64,000 nucleotides of DNA. It comes from Nonomuraea endophytica. Lineage in GTDB: Bacteria; Actinomycetota; Actinomycetes; Streptosporangiales; Streptosporangiaceae. This document shows, one piece after another, positions 52,526-60,965 of the stretch. Location: NCBI RefSeq assembly GCF_014203235.1, contig NZ_JACHIN010000017.1:62001-126000 (forward strand), given 5' to 3'. The first letter of the stretch is position 1, and the number at the start of each line of letters is the position of its first letter. The translations under genes and the position numbers were made by a program. The notes under the pieces are model-generated. The model was not told the DNA's origin. It saw nothing but the letters and a program-made list of their open reading frames with translations, and did no database searches.

Positions 52526-52761
52526 CCATCCAGCTGGCGCTGCCCAGCGAACCCGGTACGTCCAGCATCGGCTACGACTTCCGCGAGGCCACTGACGACT
52601 ATCCGTTCTACGTGCATCGATGCCGCACCGGGCATCGGTGCGACCATCCCTCCTGCATGCGGCGTTGTGCCGAGGGCCTTTGCCTGATCTGCTACCCCCC
52701 GCGTAGCCAGCCACCTGACCCCGCCTCAACTTGCCGGAAATCGGGCCGGTCGGGGAGATAG
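52522..52761 (+). CDS. Small Cys/His-rich protein
   Basis: The 79-residue protein overlaps its neighbour by four bases. The middle contains a dense Cys/His cluster (HRCRTGHRCDHPSCMRRC, then CLICY; seven Cys, three His within 30 residues), which could bind one or two zinc ions or an Fe-S cluster. The C-terminus is Pro/Ser-rich and low complexity. I recognise no family. Overlap and codon phase support it as real, but expression is unproven. Confidence 0.5.
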   Translation: MTIQLALPSEPGTSSIGYDFREATDDYPFYVHRCRTGHRCDHPSCMRRCAEGLCLICYPPRSQPPDPASTCRKSGRSGR

Positions 52762-53081
52762 ATCCCCCAAGAGAGGCGGGCATGACGGGGGCGCGTGTCC
52801 TGGTGGTACTCAGCAAGGCACGCGCCCCTCAAACCCCCCGGTGACCCACCACCCCCGCAACGGGTGGCAGCGCGAGGGAAGCCGGGCACCGCGTACTCCC
52901 CAGCGAGGTCAACGGAGTACGCACCCACCCCGCTCCGGCGACCCCTGCCGTCACGCAGGAGCGGGGCCATTACGCGGCTAGCTCTACCCCACGGGCTGGC
53001 CGTAAGCCCTGGCCAGGTACCGCCAGGGAGCACCCCGCAGGGGGCCTCCGGACAGATCTCCCGTCCGCACCGGAGGCCCCC
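52752..53081 (+). ncRNA. Dense array of hairpins, possible structured RNA or tandem terminators
   Basis: In 330 bases there are six stems: GGGGA/TCCCC (52752-52767), GGGGCGCGTG/CACGCGCCCC (52788-52828), GCGTACTCC/GGAGTACGC (52891-52922), CCCCGCTCC/GGAGCGGGG (52928-52966), CTGGCC/GGCCAG (52997-53017), and a 12-bp GGGGGCCTCCGG/CCGGAGGCCCCC (53040-53081). None has a T-tract. The block sits between two small island genes and holds no plausible protein. No known RNA family is recognised. Confidence 0.4.
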
Positions 53082-53126
53082 TGTCCCGTACCTCCATTCC
53101 TTCACGCCGCCAAGGAGACAGACAGC

Positions 53127-53528
53127 ATGCCCATTCGCGACGTCATCCCCGCCGGCGAACTCCCCGACCCAGCCGCCAACTTCCCCGACCTCTGGCACAG
53201 CGACGCTTGGCAAGCCCTCCTGAGACACCTTCAGGACCAGCGCTGGACACGCGGTCAGATCAACGGCTGTCTACTCCTCAACAGCCTGCCGATGATCCCC
53301 TACCACGCGTTTCCGGAGCCGACCAAAGCCGTCTACTTCATGTCTCCGATGTCCCTCCGGGAGTTCTACATGGACTGGGACTCCACCGAATGGCAAGCCG
53401 TCCTCCGGAGATACCACGAACGCGGCGTCACGGCCGGCGACACGCGATGGGAACTGCACCACCACGGCATACCGATCCTCAACCCAGAGCTATGGCAGCT
53501 CGCATGGAAGCGAGCCGTCACCGACTGA
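53127..53528 (+). CDS. Hypothetical protein with internal repeat
   Basis: The 133-residue protein is preceded by AAGGAG eight bases before the ATG. It contains two related ~35-residue units: SDAWQALLRHLQDQRWTRGQ and STEWQAVLRRYHERGVTAGD, each followed by a short hydrophobic stretch and a Pro (LPMIPY; IPILNP). This points to internal duplication of a small helical domain. There is no signal peptide or membrane helix, and I recognise no family. It stands alone after the hairpin array in the island. Confidence 0.65.
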   Translation: MPIRDVIPAGELPDPAANFPDLWHSDAWQALLRHLQDQRWTRGQINGCLLLNSLPMIPYHAFPEPTKAVYFMSPMSLREFYMDWDSTEWQAVLRRYHERGVTAGDTRWELHHHGIPILNPELWQLAWKRAVTD

Positions 53529-54017
53529 GACCACACCCCAGCCGCTGCACGTGGCCGGGCACCTGCCTCACCCACGCGCCACCCCAACCCACCGGTCACT
53601 CTCGCAGGGACCCCTTCAACCAGCCGCCCTACTGGCCCGTTCCAACCCCGGCTTACCCCCTCTGACCTGTAATAATGGCCGCGGAATCTGGCCCGTGTAC
53701 GGCCAGTGACCACCCAGATTCAGCGGAACTCAGTGGGACCAACCGAGACGCGGCGATCCCCGGAATCCACGTATCCGCAGGTCAGGAACGCGTCAGCCCT
53801 CCGACCACGGCCAACGCGCCCTAGATCGCCACGCTCATCGGCGCGTAGGTTCTTCTGTGGATGTGCAGCGGCTTTCCACAGCCCACAGCCCCACGCCTCA
53901 AGCCCCATGCCCCACACCCCACCGCTCTGGAGAATCGGTGTCACCGTGTCCCAGAAGTCGTGGGCGCGGTCTCTGTGACGGGTTGGGGGTGAGGCGTCTC
54001 GTGGAGGTGAAGGAGCG
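53529..54017. other. Gene-free stretch at the right edge of the island
   Basis: I see no convincing gene on either strand in these ~490 bases. No tRNA or obvious attachment-site repeat could be matched to the integrase side. The sequence contains short C-rich runs and a TTTCCACAGCCCACAGCCCC tract near 53874. Confidence 0.4.
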
Positions 54018-55211
54018 CTAGTTGAGTCTTACGGGTAGTTCTTTGATGCCGTTGATGAAGTTGGAGCGCAATCGCCGCACCTCCCCCGTCTGCCGCAATC
54101 GCGGAAACCGCACCGCCAGCTGCTCAAACAGCACCCGCAGCTCCAGCTTCGCCAGATGGTTCCCCAGGCAGAAGTGCGCCCCGCCGCCCCCGAATCCGAT
54201 GTGCGGGTTGGGGTCACGTCCGATGTCGAAGGTGTGGGGCTGCGCGAACGCCGAAGAGTCCCGGTTGGCCGATGAGTAGAACACGACGACCTTGTCGTTC
54301 TCGCGGATCTGCTGCCCGGACAACATCAGGTCGGCGGTGGCGGTGCGGCGGAAGAGGTTCACGGGCGAGACCCAGCGGACGATCTCGTCGGCCGCGGTGC
54401 GGGACAGGGCGGGGTCGGCGACCAGGCGGGACCACTGGTCGGGGTGGTCGAAGAGGGTGAGCATGCCGCCGGACGCGGCGTTGCGGGTGGTTTCGTTCCC
54501 GGCCACCACCAGCAGCAGCACGAACAGGTCGAACTCGTTCTCGTCGAGCGTCTCGCCGTTCTCGTCGGGCTGGATGAGCTTGGTGACGATGTCGTTGCGG
54601 GGCGCGCCGCGGCGTTGGGCGGCGAGCTGGTTGGCGTAGGCGTAGACCTCCATGGCCGCGGCGCCGCCCTCGTCGGGGGAGGCGGCGTAGTCGGGGTCCT
54701 GGGCGCCGATCATCTTGTTGGACCAGGTGAACACCTTGTCCCGGTCGGCCACCGGCGCGCCGAGCAGCTCGCAGATCACGTACAGAGGCAGGGGCGCGGC
54801 GATCTCGGTGACGAAGTCCACCTCGCCTGAGCACTTGTCGAGGAGGTCGTCGCAGATGTCGCGGATGTGGGGTTCTAGGGCGTTCATGGTGCGCGGGGTG
54901 AACCCTCGGTTGACGAGTGAACGGCGCCGCGTGTGCTCGGGCGGGTCCTGGTTGAGCATCATCAGGCGCTGCATGGCCCGCTGCTCTTCCGGCATCTCGT
55001 TGAACAGCGCCAGCCGCCGCGAGGAGGAGAACAGCTCGGAGTGCCGCGAGACGTGCACGACGTCGTCGTACCGGGTGACGGCCCAGAAGCCGGGTTCGCC
55101 GGGATGCCAGTGAACGGGATCATGTTCACGCAGCCATCGAAGCTGTTCGTGTGGCGGTCCAGAATCGGCGTACCGGTCCTGGTCAACGAGGTCAACGAGC
55201 ACCCGCTCCAC
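54018..55211 (-). CDS. Cytochrome P450 (CYP125/CYP142-like steroid or lipid hydroxylase)
   Basis: The 397-residue soluble bacterial P450 has the heme loop FGGGGAHFCLGNHLAKLEL with Cys348. It carries the I-helix oxygen-activation motif AGNETTRNA, an Arg/Pro-rich RDSSAFAQPHTFDIGRDPNP and LNQDPPEHTRRRSLVNRGFT. These blocks resemble the CYP124/125/142 group that hydroxylates sterol side chains or branched lipids. The GTG at 55211 is the likely start. KstR- and KstR2-like operators lie directly upstream, supporting a steroid-related role. No redox partner is adjacent; the [3Fe-4S] ferredoxin at 39916 is a candidate. Confidence 0.88.
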   Translation of the reverse strand: MERVLVDLVDQDRYADSGPPHEQLRWLREHDPVHWHPGEPGFWAVTRYDDVVHVSRHSELFSSSRRLALFNEMPEEQRAMQRLMMLNQDPPEHTRRRSLVNRGFTPRTMNALEPHIRDICDDLLDKCSGEVDFVTEIAAPLPLYVICELLGAPVADRDKVFTWSNKMIGAQDPDYAASPDEGGAAAMEVYAYANQLAAQRRGAPRNDIVTKLIQPDENGETLDENEFDLFVLLLVVAGNETTRNAASGGMLTLFDHPDQWSRLVADPALSRTAADEIVRWVSPVNLFRRTATADLMLSGQQIRENDKVVVFYSSANRDSSAFAQPHTFDIGRDPNPHIGFGGGGAHFCLGNHLAKLELRVLFEQLAVRFPRLRQTGEVRRLRSNFINGIKELPVRLN

Positions 55212-55218
55212 CCCTTTG

Positions 55219-55258
55219 ATCTAGCGCTTGGTCAGTCACCGCACTGCAACGTGTTCTA
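55219..55258. promoter_or_regulatory. KstR2-like and KstR-consensus operators upstream of the P450
   Basis: ATCTAGCGCTTGGT (55219-55232) fits the KstR2 pattern ANCAAGNNCTTGNT with one mismatch. TGCAACGTGTTCTA (55245-55258) fits the KstR pattern TNNAACNNGTTNNA exactly. Both lie within 50 bp of the P450 start. The rest of 55259-55528 shows no gene. Confidence 0.6.
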
Positions 55259-55528
55259 TTACGCGCGGCCCGCCGAGTCAACCCACCCTCATGGAGTACG
55301 GCCCGCCGAAACGCCGGGCAAGGTAGGAGGTCTGGCTTCCACTCAAGGAATGGGCCACCTCCGATGTTTCCGGGTGTCTCAGTGGCGGTTGTGACATGAG
55401 TGACGCATCGTGCACGGGAGTGCAACCGGTTGCACCCGAACACGAGAAATCCCGAGGTCACGGATCGGATGTATCAAGGGCTCCCGACTTGACAGGTCCC
55501 CACCCTGGTATGAGCATCAGAGGTCGAG

Positions 55529-55539
55529 ACATCCGATGT
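55529..55539 (+). promoter_or_regulatory. ACATC-C-GATGT palindrome before the fucose operon
   Basis: The 11-bp perfect palindrome lies 19 bp before the GTG of the first gene. The related half-element CGGATGTATC lies at 55464-55473. It resembles operators of GntR/FadR-type sugar-acid regulators. No such regulator is encoded in the window. Confidence 0.45.
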
Positions 55540-55557
55540 ATAGCCTAGGGATGCGGT

Positions 55558-56403
55558 GTGAAGCTGCTGCGAGTTGGACCTGTCGGCCAGGAGCGCCCGG
55601 TGGTGATGGACGCCGCCGGTGACCTGCGCGACATAGGAGAGCCCGAGATCGACGGGGCTTTCTTCGCTTCCGGGGGAGTGGCGCGCGTCCGCGACGCGCT
55701 GGACGGCGGCCGGCTGCCGTTGTTCGAGGGGAAGGGCCTGCGGATCGGGGCGCCCGTCGCCCGGCCCGGGAAGGTCGTCTGCATCGGGCTCAACTACCGT
55801 GACCACGCCGCCGAGTCCGGGGCCGCGGAGCCGGAGGAGCCGGTCGTCTTCATGAAGGCGGCCAACACCGTGGTCGGCCCCGACGACGAGGTGCTGGTGC
55901 CGCGCGGGTCCGTCAAGACCGACTGGGAGGTCGAGCTCGCCGTCGTCATCGGCGGGACGGCGCGCTACCTGGACAGCCGCGAGGCCGCGCTCGACGTGAT
56001 CGCCGGCTATGCGATCTCCAACGACGTGTCGGAGCGGGAGTTCCAGCTGGAGCGCGGCGGTCAGTGGGACAAGGGCAAGTCGTGCGAGACGTTCAACCCG
56101 CTCGGCCCCTGGCTGGTCACCGCCGACGAGGTGGGCGACCCGCAGGACCTGGCCATGCGCCTGTGGATCAACGGCGAGCGGCGTCAGGACGGCAACACCA
56201 AGAACATGATCTTCGACGTGGCGGAGGTCGTCCGGTATCTGAGCCAGTTCATGGTGCTGGAGGCGGGTGACGTGGTCAACACGGGTACTCCGGCCGGGGT
56301 GGCGCTGGGGCTGCCCGGCCAGCCGTATCTGCGCGCCGGTGACGTCATGGAGCTGGAGATCGCCGGTCTCGGCCGCCAGCGCCAGAGGGTGGGCCAGGCA
56401 TGA
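55558..56403 (+). CDS. Fumarylacetoacetate hydrolase family protein, probable 2,4-diketo-3-deoxy-L-fuconate hydrolase
   Basis: The 281-residue FAH-fold enzyme has GKVVCIGLNYRDHAAESGA, the metal-binding block DWEVELAVVIGG and FNPLGPWLVTADEV, and MVLEAGDVVNTGTPAGVALG. In the non-phosphorylative L-fucose pathway an enzyme of this family splits 2,4-diketo-3-deoxy-L-fuconate into pyruvate and L-lactate. The neighbours (fuconate dehydratase, SDR) make this the best assignment. It starts at GTG 55558, close to the TATAGC/TAGGGA hexamers, so it may be leaderless. Confidence 0.85.
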   Translation: MKLLRVGPVGQERPVVMDAAGDLRDIGEPEIDGAFFASGGVARVRDALDGGRLPLFEGKGLRIGAPVARPGKVVCIGLNYRDHAAESGAAEPEEPVVFMKAANTVVGPDDEVLVPRGSVKTDWEVELAVVIGGTARYLDSREAALDVIAGYAISNDVSEREFQLERGGQWDKGKSCETFNPLGPWLVTADEVGDPQDLAMRLWINGERRQDGNTKNMIFDVAEVVRYLSQFMVLEAGDVVNTGTPAGVALGLPGQPYLRAGDVMELEIAGLGRQRQRVGQA

Positions 56404-57695
56404 CGGCGGCGCCGTACCGGATCGTGGAGATGGAGACCCACGACATCCGCTTTCCGACCTCGCGGGAGCTGGATGGCTCTGACGCGATGAATCCGGACCC
56501 GGACTACTCCGCCGCCTATGTGGTGATCAAGACGGATGACGGGTTCGAGGGGCACGGGTTCGCGTTCACGATCGGGCGCGGCAACGACGTGCAGACGGCG
56601 GCCATCGGCGCGCTGAAGCCGTATGTGATCGGCAGGGACGCCGAAGACCTCGGGGCGTTGTACAAGGAGCTGGTCAACGACTCGCAGCTGCGGTGGCTGG
56701 GGCCCGAGAAGGGCGTCATGCACATGGCGATCTCCGCCGTCGTCAACGCGCTGTGGGACCTCAAGGCCAAGAGGTACGGCAAGCCGCTCTGGCGGCTGTT
56801 GTCCGAGATGTCCCCCGAGGAGATCGTGGACCTGGTCGACTTCCGCTACCTGAGCGACGCCCTCACCCCGGACGAGGCCCTCCAGATCCTGAAGAAGGCG
56901 GAGCCGACCCGTTCCGCGCATGTCGCCAAGTTGCGGGCCGACGGCTATCCCGCCTACACCACCTCGCCCGGCTGGCTCGGCTACGACGACGAGAAGCTCC
57001 GCCGCCTCTGCAAGGAGGCGCTCGACCAGGGCTTCAAGCAGATCAAGCTCAAGGTCGGCGCCGACCTCGAAGACGACATCCGCCGGTTCCGCACCGCGCG
57101 CGAGGTCTGCGGCCCCGACTTCCCGATCGCCATCGACGCCAACCAGCGCTGGGACGTCGACTCGGCCATCGCGTGGGTGAGCGCGCTGCGCGAGTTCACT
57201 CCCCACTGGGTCGAGGAGCCCACCAGCCCCGACGACGTGCTCGGCCACGCGGCCATCGCCCGGGGCATCAGCCCGATCCCGGTCGCCACCGGCGAGCACG
57301 TGCAGAACCGCATCGTCTTCAAGCAGCTCCTGCAGGCCGGAGCCATCTCCTACCTGCAGCTCGACTCGGCCAGGGTCGGCGGGGTGAACGAGAACATCGC
57401 GATCCTGCTGCTCGCGGCCAAGTTCGGGGTGCCGGTCTGCCCGCACGCGGGCGGCGTGGGGCTGTGTGAGCTGGTGCAGCACCTGGCGATGTTCGACTAT
57501 GTCGCGGTGAGCGGCTCGCTGGAGGGAAGGGTCATCGAGTACGTGGACCACCTTCACGAGCACTTCGCCGACCCCGTCGTGATCGAGAACGGCAACTACG
57601 TGGCGCCGTCCATGCCGGGTTTCAGCGCGGAGATGCACCCCGAGTCGATCGCCGCCCACGTCTATCCGGGCGGCGAAGTATGGAGGGACCAGTGA
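56400..57695 (+). CDS. L-fuconate dehydratase
   Basis: The 431-residue enolase-superfamily enzyme begins RFPTSRELDGSDAMNPDPDY, the diagnostic start of L-fuconate dehydratase. It contains the K-x-K base pair (KQIKLKVGADLEDDIRR), metal ligands AIDANQRWDVD and VEEPTSPDD, and CPHAGGVGLCE with the catalytic His. It dehydrates L-fuconate to 2-keto-3-deoxy-L-fuconate. It overlaps both neighbours by four bases. Confidence 0.93.
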   Translation: MTAAPYRIVEMETHDIRFPTSRELDGSDAMNPDPDYSAAYVVIKTDDGFEGHGFAFTIGRGNDVQTAAIGALKPYVIGRDAEDLGALYKELVNDSQLRWLGPEKGVMHMAISAVVNALWDLKAKRYGKPLWRLLSEMSPEEIVDLVDFRYLSDALTPDEALQILKKAEPTRSAHVAKLRADGYPAYTTSPGWLGYDDEKLRRLCKEALDQGFKQIKLKVGADLEDDIRRFRTAREVCGPDFPIAIDANQRWDVDSAIAWVSALREFTPHWVEEPTSPDDVLGHAAIARGISPIPVATGEHVQNRIVFKQLLQAGAISYLQLDSARVGGVNENIAILLLAAKFGVPVCPHAGGVGLCELVQHLAMFDYVAVSGSLEGRVIEYVDHLHEHFADPVVIENGNYVAPSMPGFSAEMHPESIAAHVYPGGEVWRDQ

Positions 57696-58426
57696 GCCTC
57701 AAGGCCATCGTCACCGGCGGCGGCTCCGGCATCGGCCTGGCCGCGGCGACCGCGCTGGCCGCGAAGGGGATGACCGTCGCCTGCCTGGACGTCAATCCGC
57801 CCGGCGAGCCTTTTATCGGGATAAAGGCTGATGTGACGGATGACGCCCAGGTACGCGCGGCCATCGCCGAAGCGGCCGACCGGCTCGGCGGCATCGACGT
57901 CCTGATCAACAACGCCGGAATCGGGGCCCAGGGCACCATCGAGGACAATCCTGACGAGGAGTGGCGCAAGGTCTTCGACGTCAACGTCTTCGGCATGGTC
58001 AGGGTGGCCAGGGCGGCGCTGCCGTACCTCAGGAGGAGCGAGCACGCCGCGATCGTCAACACGTGCTCGATCGCGGCCACCGCGGGCCTGCCGAACCGCG
58101 CGCTCTACAGCGCCACCAAGGGCGCGGTCATGTCGCTGACGCTGGCGATGGCCGCCGACCACGTCCGTGAGGGCATCCGCGTCAACTGCGTCAACCCGGG
58201 CACCGCGGACACCCCCTGGGTGGCCAGGCTGCTCGACGCCGCCGACGACCCCGAGGCCGAGCGCCGGGCGCTCAACGCCAGGCAGCCGATGGGCCGCCTG
58301 GTCAGCGCCGAGGAGGTAGCCGCGGCCATCGCCTACCTGGCCGGGCCGGAGGCCGCCGCGACCACGGGCACGGTGCTCGCGGTCGACGGCGGCATGCACG
58401 GATTGAGGTTGCGCCCGGCGACCTAG
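57692..58426 (+). CDS. SDR oxidoreductase, probable 2-keto-3-deoxy-L-fuconate dehydrogenase
   Basis: The 244-residue classical SDR has AIVTGGGSGIGLAAATALAA, NNAGIGAQG, and active-site NTCSIAATAGLPNRALYSATKG. The GTG start overlaps the dehydratase stop, with GGAGGG upstream. Position in the operon and substrate logic suggest it oxidises 2-keto-3-deoxy-L-fuconate at C4 for the FAH-type hydrolase. Confidence 0.85.
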   Translation: MSLKAIVTGGGSGIGLAAATALAAKGMTVACLDVNPPGEPFIGIKADVTDDAQVRAAIAEAADRLGGIDVLINNAGIGAQGTIEDNPDEEWRKVFDVNVFGMVRVARAALPYLRRSEHAAIVNTCSIAATAGLPNRALYSATKGAVMSLTLAMAADHVREGIRVNCVNPGTADTPWVARLLDAADDPEAERRALNARQPMGRLVSAEEVAAAIAYLAGPEAAATTGTVLAVDGGMHGLRLRPAT

Positions 58427-58464
58427 CCAAGGAAACACCCCCCAACGAACAGGATCTCTGGCAC

Positions 58465-59490
58465 ATGAAGATCGGATCCTTGGTCGCCTCGGCGGCCCTT
58501 CTCACGATCGTCACGGCATGCGGCACGACCGGCGGCGGCGCCCCGGCCGCGGGCGCCGCCGGCAAGGTCGGCATCGACCACCCCAGGGCCGACTCCGACT
58601 TCTGGAACTCCTACATGAAGTACGTCGACCAGATGGCCACCGAGCTCAAGGTCGACAAGCTGAACCCGACCAACTCCCAGAACGACGTCTCCAAGCTGGT
58701 CAGCAACGTCCAGGCGCTGACCGGCCAGGGCGCCAAGGCGATCGTGATGGCCCCGCAGGACACCGGCGCCATCGCCACCACGCTCCAGCAACTGGAGAAC
58801 AAGAAGATCCCGGTCGTCTCCGTGGACACCCGCCCGGACAAGGGCAAGGTCTTCATGGTGGTACGCGCCGACAACCGCGCGTACGGCACCAAGGCCTGCG
58901 AGTTCCTGGGCGAGAAGCTGGGCGGCAAGGGCAAGGTCGTCCAGCTCCAGGGCGCCCTCGGCTCGATCAACGGCCGCGACCGCTCCGAGGCGTTCGCGGA
59001 GTGCATGAAGAGCAAGTTCCCCGGCATCACGGTCTTCAGCGAGCCGACGGAGTGGGAGGGCAGCAAGGCCGCGTCCATGCTGCAGACCCGGCTGGAGCAG
59101 AACCCCGACATCAAGGGCATCTACCTGCACGCGGGCGGCGTCCACCTGGCGCCGACGCTGCAGGTGCTGAAGACCAAGGGCCTGCTTGTGCCGCCGGACG
59201 ACCCCAAGCACGTCTTCGTCGTCTCCAACGACGGCATCCCGCAGGAGTTCGAGGCGATCCGCAAGGGCGACATCGACGCGACGGTCTCGCAGCCCGCCGA
59301 CCTCTACGCCAAGTACGCGCTGTTCTACGCCAAGGCGGCGACCGAGGGCAAGACGTTCAAGGCAGGCCCGACCGACCACGACAGCACGATCATCGAGCTG
59401 CCGAACGGCCTGGAGGACCAGCTTCCGGCCCCGCTTGTCACCAAGGAGAACGTGGATGACCAGAAGCTTTGGGGTAACCAGGTCAAGTAA
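58465..59490 (+). CDS. Sugar ABC transporter substrate-binding lipoprotein (probable L-fucose)
   Basis: The 341-residue protein has a lipoprotein signal (VASAALLTIVTAC, lipidated Cys19), a short Gly/Ala linker and a type I periplasmic-binding fold (DSDFWNSYMKYVDQMATEL, VMAPQDTGAIATTL, VSVDTRPDKG). It belongs to the CUT2 binding proteins. Placement among fucose-catabolic genes suggests L-fucose or a fucoside as ligand. Confidence 0.88.
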   Translation: MKIGSLVASAALLTIVTACGTTGGGAPAAGAAGKVGIDHPRADSDFWNSYMKYVDQMATELKVDKLNPTNSQNDVSKLVSNVQALTGQGAKAIVMAPQDTGAIATTLQQLENKKIPVVSVDTRPDKGKVFMVVRADNRAYGTKACEFLGEKLGGKGKVVQLQGALGSINGRDRSEAFAECMKSKFPGITVFSEPTEWEGSKAASMLQTRLEQNPDIKGIYLHAGGVHLAPTLQVLKTKGLLVPPDDPKHVFVVSNDGIPQEFEAIRKGDIDATVSQPADLYAKYALFYAKAATEGKTFKAGPTDHDSTIIELPNGLEDQLPAPLVTKENVDDQKLWGNQVK

Positions 59491-60965
59491 TGAGATTTCA
59501 CGTTGAAGCCCGAAATATCACGAAGCGTTTCGGACCCACGACCGCGCTGAACAACGCGGGCATCGAGATCGCCCCCGGCCAGACCCACGCGCTCGTCGGC
59601 AGGAACGGCGCGGGCAAGTCCACGCTCGTGTCGATCCTGACCGGGCTCCAGCGTCCCGACGAGGGCGAGGTGCTGTTCGCCGGTGAGGCGGCCCCCGGGC
59701 CGGCCGACCGGGACGCCTGGCGGCGGCGGGTGGCGTGCGTCTACCAGAAGTCCACGATCATCCCCGCCCTGACGGTCGCGGAGAACCTCTTCCTCAACCG
59801 CCAGGGCCGCTACGTCAAGTGGCGCGAGCTGCGCTCCAAGGCCCGCGACCTGCTGGCCACCTACGAGGTGGACGTCGACGCCGAGGCGCTGGCCGGCGAC
59901 CTCGGCGTCGAGCAGCGCCAGCTCGTCGAGATCGCCCGCGCGCTGTCGTTCGGCGCCACGTTCATCATCCTCGACGAGCCCACCGCCCGCCTGGACGGCC
60001 CGGCCATCGAGCGGCTGTTCACCCGCATGCGGGCGCTGCGCGAGCAGGGCGTGACGATGATGTACATCTCCCACCACCTCGACGAGGTCTACGAGATCTG
60101 CCAGAGCGTCACCGTCTTCCGCGACGCCCGGCACGTCATGACCAGACCGGTCGCCGAGCTCCCGCACGACGAACTGGTCTCGGCCATGACCGGCGAGGCC
60201 ACGGCCGTCGCCCACCAGACCAGGCGGCGCGCGCCCGGCGACCTGGTGGTCCTGGAGGCAACGGGCCTGTCCCTGCGCGGGCGTTACGAAGGCGTCGGCC
60301 TGAGCGTGCGCGCGGGCGAGGTGGTCGGCCTGGCCGGCTCGGCGAGCAGCGGCAAGATCGGCCTGGCCGAGACGCTGGCCGGGCTGCGCAAGGCCGACAG
60401 CGGCCGGATCACGGTCAACGGCAGGCGGCCCAAGCCGGGCGACGTGCCCGCGTTCCTGGCCGCCGGGCTCGGATTCGTGCCGGAGGACCGCCACCACGAA
60501 GGGTTCGTGCCCCTGCTGTCGGTGGCCGAGAACAGCACCATGCCGGTCATGCGCAGGCTGGGCAGTTTCGGCCTCGTCTCGCCGGGGCGGCGCCGTACCC
60601 GGGCGAAGCAGATGATCAGAGAGCTCGACATCAAGACCGGCGGGCCCGATCAGCCCGTCGCCGAGCTGTCGGGCGGGAACGCGCAGAAGGTCGTCTTCGC
60701 CCGCGCGCTCGTGGACGACCCCACCGCGCTGGTCGTCATGAACCCCACCGCTGGGGTCGACGTGAAGTCCAAGCAGGCGCTGCTGGGCGCGGTCGAGGAC
60801 GCGGTCGAGCGGGGCGCGGGGGCGGTGCTGGTCTCCGACGAGCTCGACGACCTGCGGATCTGCGACCGGGTGCTGGTGATGTTCCACGGCAGGATCGTCA
60901 AGGACGTGCCGCGCGGCTGGACCGACCACGAGCTCGTGGCCGTCATGGAAGGCATCGAACAGTGA
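59490..60965 (+). CDS. Sugar ABC transporter ATP-binding protein with degenerate second domain
   Basis: The 491-residue tandem ATPase has an intact first domain (Walker A VGRNGAGKST, Walker B IILDEPTARLD, switch YISHH). In the second domain the Walker A is altered (GSASSGKIG) and Walker B lacks the catalytic Asp-Glu (LVVMNPTAGVDV), while the signature LSGGNAQKVVFARA is kept. One composite site is therefore probably non-hydrolytic. It overlaps the binding-protein stop by one base and the permease by four. Confidence 0.9.
   Translation: MRFHVEARNITKRFGPTTALNNAGIEIAPGQTHALVGRNGAGKSTLVSILTGLQRPDEGEVLFAGEAAPGPADRDAWRRRVACVYQKSTIIPALTVAENLFLNRQGRYVKWRELRSKARDLLATYEVDVDAEALAGDLGVEQRQLVEIARALSFGATFIILDEPTARLDGPAIERLFTRMRALREQGVTMMYISHHLDEVYEICQSVTVFRDARHVMTRPVAELPHDELVSAMTGEATAVAHQTRRRAPGDLVVLEATGLSLRGRYEGVGLSVRAGEVVGLAGSASSGKIGLAETLAGLRKADSGRITVNGRRPKPGDVPAFLAAGLGFVPEDRHHEGFVPLLSVAENSTMPVMRRLGSFGLVSPGRRRTRAKQMIRELDIKTGGPDQPVAELSGGNAQKVVFARALVDDPTALVVMNPTAGVDVKSKQALLGAVEDAVERGAGAVLVSDELDDLRICDRVLVMFHGRIVKDVPRGWTDHELVAVMEGIEQ

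Noticed and set aside
53720..53944. 74-residue reverse-strand frame in the 53.5-54.0 kb gap
   Set aside because: No ribosome binding site, low-complexity Gly/Trp/Arg content and no coupling to neighbours; coding not supported.
49485..54017. tRNA gene or att repeat as island integration site
   Set aside because: I searched both edges by eye and saw no tRNA-like cloverleaf or matching direct repeat; the boundaries remain undefined.
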